A stretch of DNA of 6,208 nt from positions 1 to 6,208 of the forward strand of contig SKZA01000278.1 of the NCBI GenBank assembly GCA_007127595.1, read 5' to 3'. The DNA comes from Kiritimatiellia bacterium (GTDB lineage: Bacteria > Verrucomicrobiota > Kiritimatiellia > SLAD01). Made by a program: the position numbers and the translations under genes. Position 1 is the stretch's first letter, and each line of letters opens with the position of its first letter. A model generated the notes under the pieces. That model was not told the origin of the DNA. It saw only the letters and a program-made list of their open reading frames with translations, and searched no databases. Shown here piece after piece: positions 1-5,740 of this stretch.

Positions 1-837
1 GTGACCCCCGATTCGTGGCATGCGCCATTGACATTGGAAGCCATTGCCGCCGGGAAACACGTCATGTGCGAGAAGCCGTTGGCGACGAATTACAAGGATG
101 CGCGCCGCATGGCGGACGCGGCGCGGAAGGCGGGCGTCGTACATATCGTCAATTTTTCATATCGGAACAGCGCCGCCTTGCAGCGGGCGCATCGCATGGT
201 GCAACGCGGCGATCTCGGTCGGCCCCTGCATTTTGAGGCCAGCTATCTGCAGAGTTGGTTGTCCACCATGGTCTGGGGCGACTGGCGCACGTCCACGCAC
301 TGGTTGTGGCGCCTGTCCACCGGCCACGGCAGCAAAGGGGTACTCGGCGATCTCGGGGTGCACATTCTGGACATGGTCGCGTATCCGCTGGGCCCGTTCA
401 AATCGGTCTCCTGCCGGCTCAAAACGTTCCCGAAAGCGCCGGGCGACCGCGTCGCCGAGTATACCATGGACGCCAACGATTCAGCCGTGATTACGGCGGA
501 AATGCAGAACGGCGCCCTCGGTGTGGTGCATACCTCGCGCTGGACTACCGGCCACCGCAATTCGCTCGAATTGCGCATATTCGGGGACGAAGGCGCCCTG
601 CGGATCGATCTGGATAAGGGGTACGACAAACTGGAGCTATGTACGGGGCGGGGCAGAAACAAGGCCGTGTGGCGCACGGTGACCTGCGCCAAAACGCCGG
701 ATAATCATCAGCGGTTCATACGCAGTATCCGCAACGGGAAGAGCGAGCAACCCGACTTCGTGCAGGGCGCGGCCATTCAGAAGGTCATGGACGCCTGTTT
801 CATGTCGGATGCAAAAGGCGGTTGGCTGGACACTTAG
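1..837 (+). CDS. Gfo/Idh/MocA-family oxidoreductase, 5'-truncated by the window edge
   Basis: This is the C-terminal 278 residues of an NAD(P)-dependent sugar or inositol dehydrogenase-like oxidoreductase. The family signature GKHVMCEKPLA (residues 18-28, with the conserved Glu-Lys-Pro at 24-26) follows a TPDSWHAPL segment, as at the end of the Rossmann domain. The motif GDLGVHILD (116-124) carries the His/Asp pair of the substrate site in the alpha/beta C-terminal domain. The glycine-rich NAD-binding loop and about 70-80 N-terminal residues are missing, so the first GTG is read as an internal codon and the gene should continue to the left. Family members are usually about 340-400 residues. 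They oxidise or isomerise polyol or sugar hydroxyls in the cytoplasm, and the substrate cannot be told from sequence. The C-terminus is intact, with TAG at 835-837. The next gene converges on it and gives no functional context. Confidence 0.93.
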   Translation: MTPDSWHAPLTLEAIAAGKHVMCEKPLATNYKDARRMADAARKAGVVHIVNFSYRNSAALQRAHRMVQRGDLGRPLHFEASYLQSWLSTMVWGDWRTSTHWLWRLSTGHGSKGVLGDLGVHILDMVAYPLGPFKSVSCRLKTFPKAPGDRVAEYTMDANDSAVITAEMQNGALGVVHTSRWTTGHRNSLELRIFGDEGALRIDLDKGYDKLELCTGRGRNKAVWRTVTCAKTPDNHQRFIRSIRNGKSEQPDFVQGAAIQKVMDACFMSDAKGGWLDT

Positions 838-839
838 AC

Positions 840-1508
840 CTACACCGCCGCCCAGAGCGGTTTCTCCAGAAACTCCGCCAGCTTCTCCGCATCCGCGCGA
901 AGCTTCCTGAGGTTTCCGTGATCGACGATGTTGACACGGTCGCCGCTCGTCAGGACGAGGTTCAGCTCATAGCTGTAATAGCCGCGACTTTGTCTGTCGC
1001 CCGGGATATATTCACGAATGAGTTGCAGCGCATGGATCTCTTCGAGACGTGCGACGTCCTCGAGTTCGTCGGGATTGAAGTGATCCGTGGGTCGCGTTTG
1101 CCCTTTCCAGAAGTAACCCGCCCGTTTGTCAAAAGTACACGGGCGCGTGCCGAAAAAGAACATGTACCCGCCGAAGGCGGCAAATATCAGCCCGATAAGA
1201 ATGGGGACGAGGGTGATCATGTTGAAGCTCCACGCCTGGTTGACGGTATGGTTGTAGATCATGGTGCCGCTGAGGCCGAGTCCGATGGCCATGAACAGGC
1301 TGTAGAAGGCTTTCGCCAGGGCGGTGGGCACGAAGACGGCGGTTTGCGGATTTTCGATGACGAGCCGATGCGTCCGAATATTCGTGCCGCCACTCTCGAT
1401 CGGGCTCCAATCCAGTTTCGCGCCGATGGGGTCGGCTTGCGCTTCAGCGGGTATCGCGATCGTGCTTTGGCCCACGACTTTCATTCGTTCGATCCATTTG
1501 CTGACCAT
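840..1508 (-). CDS. Two-helix membrane protein of unknown function
   Basis: This encodes 222 residues that I cannot assign to a named family. An N-terminal soluble part (1-65) precedes two hydrophobic helices, about 66-84 (FYSLFMAIGLGLSGTMIY) and 97-119. An FDKRAGYFWKG segment (126-136) follows. The C-terminal region contains YYSYELNLVL, then GDRVNIVDHGNLRKLRADA (189-207), and ends in LAEFLEKPLW. The N- and C-terminal parts are probably on the same, cytoplasmic, side. The start was chosen at the ATG preceded by AGGAGG with 6 nt spacing. The frame stays open upstream to 1745, but that extension has no recognisable content and contains a near-consensus promoter, so it is unlikely to be translated. 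The gene ends 2 bp from the oxidoreductase stop (tail to tail) and is divergent from the pilus operon, so it is probably its own transcription unit. No function is proposed. Confidence 0.88.
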   Translation of the reverse strand: MVSKWIERMKVVGQSTIAIPAEAQADPIGAKLDWSPIESGGTNIRTHRLVIENPQTAVFVPTALAKAFYSLFMAIGLGLSGTMIYNHTVNQAWSFNMITLVPILIGLIFAAFGGYMFFFGTRPCTFDKRAGYFWKGQTRPTDHFNPDELEDVARLEEIHALQLIREYIPGDRQSRGYYSYELNLVLTSGDRVNIVDHGNLRKLRADAEKLAEFLEKPLWAAV

Positions 1509-1514
1509 GTTCGT

Positions 1515-1520
1515 CCTCCT
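1515..1520 (-). promoter_or_regulatory. Shine-Dalgarno AGGAGG that fixes the start of the minus-strand membrane protein
   Basis: On the minus strand a full AGGAGG lies 6 nt before the ATG at 1508. This chooses that ATG over the upstream in-frame starts. Confidence 0.85.
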
Positions 1521-1545
1521 GCGCTTACCGTAGCGATTGTTCTTT

Positions 1546-1564
1546 ACGGGCCGCCATCGGCCGT
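1546..1564 (-). other. Possible hairpin in the leader of the minus-strand gene
   Basis: The arms ACGG(g)CCG and CGGCCGT pair around a CCAT loop with one bulged G, giving a 7-bp GC-rich stem. A perfect 10-bp palindrome (ATGCCGGCAT, 1565-1574) lies next to it. Both fall between the predicted transcription start near 1577 and the start codon at 1508. They could form leader structure or an operator, or be chance in GC-rich sequence. Confidence 0.25.
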
Positions 1565-1583
1565 ATGCCGGCATGTCGCTGTG

Positions 1584-1613
1584 TTTATATCGCGCGGATG
1601 GCAGACCTGTCAA
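1584..1613 (-). promoter_or_regulatory. Sigma-70-type promoter for the minus-strand membrane protein
   Basis: Read on the minus strand, a perfect -35 hexamer TTGACA (1608-1613) is followed by an 18-bp spacer and TATAAA (1584-1589, five of six consensus bases). Transcription would start near 1577, giving a leader of about 70 nt before the ATG at 1508. It lies inside the open upstream extension of the reading frame, which argues against the longer protein start. Confidence 0.65.
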
Positions 1614-1691
1614 AAACCCTTCCGTAGACGAAATAAGATTGCCAGTAGATCGGGGTTCGGTGTACGAATGCAAGGTGGGCAGAAAAGATGG

Positions 1692-1720
1692 TTGCGGGCG
1701 CTGCGGCAAACGGCTATCTT
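1692..1720 (+). promoter_or_regulatory. Weak candidate promoter for the pilus operon
   Basis: TTGCGG (1692-1697) and TATCTT (1715-1720) are separated by 17 bp, each matching the housekeeping consensus at four of six positions. The predicted start near 1727 lies about 100 nt before the preferred pilM ATG. The position is sensible but the match is modest, and the real promoter could be elsewhere. Confidence 0.25.
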
Positions 1721-1829
1721 TGAATAGAGAACGGAGCCCGTGCACGGTTTGATAAAGCGCGCGAAAGCCGAGCGATCAACCGAAACCGGATCCAAGGACA
1801 ATTTAACTGAGTTTACCTGTTCCCGGACA

Positions 1830-3539
1830 ATGTTAAAGACTGATCGAATCCTGGCGCTCGACATTGGCGCAAGTAGCCTGAAGATGGCGGAATTCATTCC
1901 GCTGAAGTCGGGCGGCATTGAATTGGTCAAGCATTCCATCAGCTCCCTCGGACTCGACCCACACGCTGACGCCGAGCGCTCCACCTATATCGTTAGTACG
2001 ATCCAGGAGATGCTCGCCGAGCATCAGATCAAGCCGGGGCCGGTCTTGATTTCCGTGTCCGGCCAGTCCGTCTTCTCGCGTTTTGTGAAGCTGCCGCCCG
2101 TGGATGAGGACAAGGTCTATCAGATCGTGGCGTATGAGGCGCAGCAGAACGTGCCGTTTCCCATCGACGAAGTGGTGTGGGACTATCAGTTGATCGGCGG
2201 CACGGAAGGCGATTTGGACGTCATGCTCGCCGCCATCAAAGGCGATATCATCGCCGAACTGACCGACAGCGTCGAGCAGGCCGGGCTCCTGCCCGACCTG
2301 GTGGACGTTGCGCCGATGGCGCTCTACAACGCCGTCCGCTACAACTACAGCGATCTCGACGACTGCACGCTCATCATCGATATGGGCGCGCGTTCCACCG
2401 ACTTGATATTCATTGAGGCCAATCGGGTCTTCAGTCGCAGCATCCCGGTCGCGGGTAATGCGATCACGCAGCAGATCATGCGCGAATTCGAGCTGTCCTT
2501 CTCGGATGCCGAAGACATGAAGAAGGCCCACGCGTTTGTCGCGTGGGGTGGCGCGTATGAGGCGCCGCCGGGCGAAGTGGCCGACAAGGTCTCCAAGAGC
2601 GTGCGCAGCGTCATGACGCGATTACACGCGGAAATCAATCGCAGCATCAATTTCTATCGCGGCCAACAGGAAGGCGGACAACCCAAACGCATTCTGTTGA
2701 CGGGCGGCACGTCGGTGATTCCGTACACGGACGTCTTCTTCAAGGACAAGCTGAAGGCGGAAGTGGAATACATGAACCCGTTTATGAACGTGGCCGTCGC
2801 CGACGAGATTTCCGCCGAGGATATTGGGCGCGACGCGCACACGCTCGGCGAAGTGGTCGGCTTGGCGCTTCGCCGTGTCTTGACCTGTCCAATTGAAATC
2901 AACTTGATGCCGCCGCGTGTCGTATCCGACAAGCAATTCCGCAAGAAGCATCCCATTCTTTTGGCGGCGTCATACGGCGCGGTGGTTTTGTTGGCGGTCT
3001 GGTGCGTATATTTCCTCCGGTTATCGCAGTTGGGCGAGGAGCGCCTGCAACTGGTGCAGGAACGGGTTCAGGCCCTGCAGGCGGTCGAGGCGCAATTGCG
3101 CGAGCCGGAACAGATGATTCAGGCCGTCGAAGAACAAATCGAGACCGTACACGGTCTGATCGAGAAAAAGTCACGATGGGCTGAAGTCCTGGACGAAATC
3201 AACCGCTTGGTCCCGGAAGGCGTCTGGTTGACCTCGGTCACGCCCGTTCGCGAGCGGGTGGAAGTCGAAACCCCGGAAGCGCCAACGCGCCGTCGGGCGA
3301 CCCCGGAGCGTGCCCCGACAGAAATTAGCGGGGACATCACGAGCATTGAGATTTCCGGTCTCGGTTACACCGACTTGATTCCCAACGCGCAGCCGATCTA
3401 CGGGCTGCGCGACGCTTTGCGCGAATCCAGACTCTTTTCCGAGACCACGGAAATCGATCGCCTGCCCCCGGTGCCGGCCAATACATACGTGCGTGAATTC
3501 CGTATCATGCTTCAACTGGAAGAGCCCCTCGAGCTATGA
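1830..3539 (+). CDS. pilM: PilM-PilN fusion protein of the type IV pilus inner-membrane alignment complex
   Basis: This encodes 569 residues joining two proteins that are usually separate. Residues 1-350 are an FtsA/actin-like PilM ATPase fold. The phosphate-1 loop is LALDIGASSLKMAEF (8-22), phosphate-2 is LIIDMGARSTDLIF (181-194) and the adenosine motif is ILLTGGTSVIP (288-298). Residues 355-363 (IEINLMPPR) match the PilN N-terminal peptide that binds PilM when the proteins are separate. A transmembrane helix follows (about 374-396), then a periplasmic coiled coil (398-446) and a PilN-like ferredoxin-fold region (447-569) interrupted by a Pro/Arg-rich loop (472-500). The role would be to couple cytoplasmic pilus motors to the periplasmic alignment complex. 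ATG 1830 is chosen because LALDIG starts directly after it, as in PilM. It lacks a clear Shine-Dalgarno, and GTG 1740 in the same frame would add 30 unrecognised residues. The stop overlaps the next start (ATGA). Confidence 0.9.
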   Translation: MLKTDRILALDIGASSLKMAEFIPLKSGGIELVKHSISSLGLDPHADAERSTYIVSTIQEMLAEHQIKPGPVLISVSGQSVFSRFVKLPPVDEDKVYQIVAYEAQQNVPFPIDEVVWDYQLIGGTEGDLDVMLAAIKGDIIAELTDSVEQAGLLPDLVDVAPMALYNAVRYNYSDLDDCTLIIDMGARSTDLIFIEANRVFSRSIPVAGNAITQQIMREFELSFSDAEDMKKAHAFVAWGGAYEAPPGEVADKVSKSVRSVMTRLHAEINRSINFYRGQQEGGQPKRILLTGGTSVIPYTDVFFKDKLKAEVEYMNPFMNVAVADEISAEDIGRDAHTLGEVVGLALRRVLTCPIEINLMPPRVVSDKQFRKKHPILLAASYGAVVLLAVWCVYFLRLSQLGEERLQLVQERVQALQAVEAQLREPEQMIQAVEEQIETVHGLIEKKSRWAEVLDEINRLVPEGVWLTSVTPVRERVEVETPEAPTRRRATPERAPTEISGDITSIEISGLGYTDLIPNAQPIYGLRDALRESRLFSETTEIDRLPPVPANTYVREFRIMLQLEEPLEL

Positions 3540-4522
3540 CGTTCTTCAGGAAATATATGGTCTTGGTTGTGGGTGGATCCATCGCGCTATTACTGGCGAT
3601 CGGTGTCGTGGTGTTTATGTTTAAGTATAGCGCGGAATACAATCGCGTGCAGTCCGATCTCCAAACGTCGCTCATGACCCTTGAGCGTTTACATCAGCGC
3701 GATCCCTTCCCCAATACCGAGAACGTGGAGCGCATGCGACGGAATCAGGAGGAGCTCGAGAACTACAGGGATGCCCTGTTGTCGACGATGGCTCGTGAAC
3801 AGATACAGACGGAAGATATGGAGCGCGCAGCGTTTCCGGCGGAAATTGAGCGGGTCAGTCGGCGACTGCGCCGTCTGGCTTCCGAGCGTGACGTGCGTCT
3901 GGCTGAGGGCATGGCTTTCGGGTTTGATCGCTATGCCGCCGGAAATCTACCCATGCAGGAACACGTCCCCCGTCTCGTGACACAGTTGCGCACGATCGAA
4001 AGGCTGTGCACGTTGCTGTTTGACGCCGGGATAAGCGAGTTGCGCGGCGTTGAACGGGAAGTCTTCGATGTCGAGCGGACCCGGGAGGAGGTGGCGCAGC
4101 CCACCGCCGTCGGGCGTCGCGGTCGCACGGAGGACGTCGTGGCTGCTCCCCCCGTGCCGGTGAAGCCGGAGGGCGTGGAGGGGCTATATAGCAGGGAACG
4201 CTATACCCTGACCTTTCTGGCTTCTGACGAGGCGCTTCGCGATACATTGAACGACATTATTGCCAGCCCGGTGCTGATGGTCGTGCGAAACCTGGAACTG
4301 CGCAATGAAATGGCGTTGGGCGGCACAAGTGCGGCGTCGCGTTTGGCGGAGCGCTTGAGACCGCGTGAGACACAACGCGAGCCGGGCGCGCCGCGCGAAC
4401 CGACCACCACGCCACCGCGGCACCATGAGGACCGTGTTGTCGCGGGCCGGGAACGCATTCGCGTCGTCATGGAAGTCGATGTCTATCAATTCGAGCATGA
4501 ACCGGTGGAGGCGATACCATGA
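3536..4522 (+). CDS. Amuc_1100-like, PilO-like pilus alignment protein
   Basis: This encodes 328 residues with an N-terminal membrane anchor (about 8-29), a short coiled coil (31-80) and a periplasmic part. From memory it parallels Akkermansia Amuc_1100 (317 residues) segment by segment. There is an EELENYRDAL-like helix (72-81), a helix followed by GFDRYAAG (129-136) and a long helix ending FDAGISEL (162-169). A strand-helix-strand unit follows, RYTLTFLASDEALRDTLNDI (222-241), then VVRNLELRNE (249-258) and a last strand VVMEVDVYQF (310-319). Two Pro/Arg-rich linkers (about 184-214 and 262-303) separate these blocks. The topology and its place after PilM-PilN indicate a PilO-type partner of PilN in the inner membrane. 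Translation is probably coupled to pilM through the ATGA overlap; GGAAGAG at 3518-3524 is a distant possible ribosome site. Host-signalling activity reported for Amuc_1100 should not be assumed here. Confidence 0.82.
   Translation: MTFFRKYMVLVVGGSIALLLAIGVVVFMFKYSAEYNRVQSDLQTSLMTLERLHQRDPFPNTENVERMRRNQEELENYRDALLSTMAREQIQTEDMERAAFPAEIERVSRRLRRLASERDVRLAEGMAFGFDRYAAGNLPMQEHVPRLVTQLRTIERLCTLLFDAGISELRGVEREVFDVERTREEVAQPTAVGRRGRTEDVVAAPPVPVKPEGVEGLYSRERYTLTFLASDEALRDTLNDIIASPVLMVVRNLELRNEMALGGTSAASRLAERLRPRETQREPGAPREPTTTPPRHHEDRVVAGRERIRVVMEVDVYQFEHEPVEAIP
4507..4511 (+). promoter_or_regulatory. Shine-Dalgarno GGAGG inside the end of the preceding gene
   Basis: GGAGG lies 7 nt before ATG 4519, within the last codons of the Amuc_1100-like gene. 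Together with the ATGA overlap it supports this start and translational coupling. Confidence 0.7.
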
Positions 4523-5628
4523 GTGCGGCCGCCCGATCCAAATCCGGTGTCTGGTACAAGGAACAGTACGATAAGGTTCTTATCGTAGTGGTGCTGGTGG
4601 CCTTGCTCGGGTCCGCGCTCTTCCTCCTGTTGCAAATCGGCCAGGCGCATCGCGCACTGACCGATGTGGACTGGCACCGGGTGGATGTGGAACACCACGA
4701 ATATCAGGCGCGCGACCTGGCCGCCTATACACCCTTTGTCGAGCGCATGGAACAACCGTTTCACATCGAGTCGCACGCCAACCGGTTGCTTGTTAGCGAC
4801 CTGCGCGTCATGAGTGTGAACCCGGACGCGCGCACGCCCGTCCCGTATCACGCCGAAGTCTGCCCTTGGACGCAATTTCCGCAACCGCGCATTGATGACC
4901 GCGACACGACGGGTGACGGGATCCCGGACGAGTGGTACGTGACGCATGGCTTGGACCCGTTTGACGCGACGCTGGCCGATCGGGATTTGGACGGCGATGG
5001 ATTCACCGTCCGCGAAGAGTTTGAGGCGGGCACCAGCCCCGTCGATCCTGAGGATCATCCCTCCTACGCGTACAAGTTGCGTGTGCGCCGGGTGGCGACC
5101 CGTCCCTTTGACCTGCGATTCCAGGGCGTCCATGAAGTCGCCGCAGGCGATATGCGTTTCCAGCTTAATGTGCGGGGAGAAGACCGCACCTATTTTGCAC
5201 GCATGGAGGATATCGTCCGGGGCTATCGCCTGGTCGAATTCGAACGCCGGACCCGGGAAGGCGCGCATGGACGCCGCATTGACGCATCGGTATTGACCCT
5301 CGAACGCGGCGACGGCCGGCAGATCCCGCTGGTGATCGATACGGATGTAACCATCGATGATCGCGTGGCCGAATTGCTGTTCCTGGTCGATCGCTCTACT
5401 CATCGCGTCAACGTCGGAGATGAACTCACGCTCATGGGTGAGGTGTATAAAGTCGTTGACATACGGCGTGATACCGTATTAATTCGCGATCAGGGCAGGG
5501 GCGTGGACGTTACTGTCGCGCGAGCCACTCAGGCGGAACTGAGACCTCCCGAAACAGAGGCCGCAGCAGCTGACGCGGAGACGTCTGTGGATTTTGACGC
5601 GTTGTTTCAAGGCCTGATGGCGGAGTAG
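4519..5628 (+). CDS. Membrane-anchored PilP-position protein with a calcium-type acidic segment and HR-like C-terminal repeats
   Basis: This encodes 369 residues. A short cytoplasmic N-terminus precedes one transmembrane helix (19-40), and the rest is periplasmic. Residues 126-180 form a thrombospondin-3/dockerin-like acidic unit. It reads DDRDTTGDGIPDEW (126-139), then THGLDPFDATLADRDLDGDG (142-161), then REEFEAGTSPVDPEDHPS. The alternating Asp residues could bind Ca2+. After it come two similar beta-rich segments, about 224-272 and 295-334. The second contains RVNVGDELTLMGEVYKVVDI, like the HR domain by which PilP or GspC contacts the secretin. The tail (340-369) is Ala/Glu-rich and ends VDFDALFQGLMAE. 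From its place after the PilN- and PilO-like genes I infer a PilP-type link from inner membrane to secretin. It sits where the Akkermansia cluster has Amuc_1099, but I could not compare sequences. The start is set by GGAGG and the ATGA overlap. Confidence 0.75.
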   Translation: MSAAARSKSGVWYKEQYDKVLIVVVLVALLGSALFLLLQIGQAHRALTDVDWHRVDVEHHEYQARDLAAYTPFVERMEQPFHIESHANRLLVSDLRVMSVNPDARTPVPYHAEVCPWTQFPQPRIDDRDTTGDGIPDEWYVTHGLDPFDATLADRDLDGDGFTVREEFEAGTSPVDPEDHPSYAYKLRVRRVATRPFDLRFQGVHEVAAGDMRFQLNVRGEDRTYFARMEDIVRGYRLVEFERRTREGAHGRRIDASVLTLERGDGRQIPLVIDTDVTIDDRVAELLFLVDRSTHRVNVGDELTLMGEVYKVVDIRRDTVLIRDQGRGVDVTVARATQAELRPPETEAAAADAETSVDFDALFQGLMAE

Positions 5629-5740
5629 GTGCAGGCGGGATACGAGAATAACCCGGGAGTTTAGAGTCCGATTTAAGAATGAAGAGCAGGTGTCGCTTCG
5701 TCCCGTACGGGCCGGCACATTCGTCAGAAGGAGATTCCGT
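5629..5740 (+). other. Gap between the coupled pilus genes and the acidic exported protein
   Basis: These 112 bases break the tight gene spacing of the operon. They hold a perfect 10-bp palindrome, CCCGTACGGG (5702-5711), overlapping GCCGGC (5711-5716), which could be an operator or a weak leader stem. No U-tract terminator and no convincing -35/-10 pair are visible. Read-through from the upstream operon remains the simplest view, with expression of the next gene tuned by its own strong ribosome site. Confidence 0.4.
5728..5733 (+). promoter_or_regulatory. Shine-Dalgarno AAGGAG for the acidic exported protein
   Basis: AAGGAG lies 7 nt before ATG 5741. It is clearer than any ribosome site in the three coupled genes, suggesting independent and efficient initiation. 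Confidence 0.8.

Larger units (their letters stand above)
1509..1829. other. Divergent intergenic region between the membrane-protein gene and the pilus operon
   Basis: These 321 bases separate two divergent genes. The left part holds the leader and a strong promoter for the minus-strand gene. The right part holds a weak plus-strand promoter candidate and 90 in-frame bases (from GTG 1740) that could in principle extend the pilM reading frame but look non-coding. I see no tRNA, small-RNA signature, insertion-sequence end or convincing terminator here. The minus-strand frame is open throughout, as chance openness in GC-rich DNA, and is not counted as a gene. Confidence 0.7.

Noticed and set aside
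838..900. Bidirectional terminator between the convergent genes
   Set aside because: The stops are 2 bp apart, and I found no stem followed by a T-tract on either strand nearby.
822..1727. Long open plus-strand frame (301 codons) opposite the membrane-protein gene
   Set aside because: It mirrors the minus-strand gene. The minus strand has an AGGAGG start, a near-consensus promoter and two hydrophobic helices, while the plus frame has no recognisable motif or ribosome site.
1509..1745. N-terminal extension of the minus-strand membrane protein to 301 residues
   Set aside because: The extension contains the TTGACA/TATAAA promoter and has Arg/Ser/Pro-rich non-protein-like content. The ATG at 1508 has an ideal ribosome site.
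1833..2531. Minus-strand open frame opposite pilM (232 codons), and similar shadows opposite 3855-4247 and 4486-5403
   Set aside because: Antisense shadows in GC-rich coding DNA. The sense strands carry clear family motifs and coupled starts.
5629..5664. Stop-codon readthrough or an 11-codon mini-gene (GTG CAG GCG ... TAG) after the third pilus gene
   Set aside because: Too short, with no ribosome site and no motif. An in-frame stop follows immediately.
5640..5700. Promoter with TTTAAGAAT-type -10 before the acidic gene
   Set aside because: No acceptable -35 element at 16-18 bp spacing, and the -10 match is weak.
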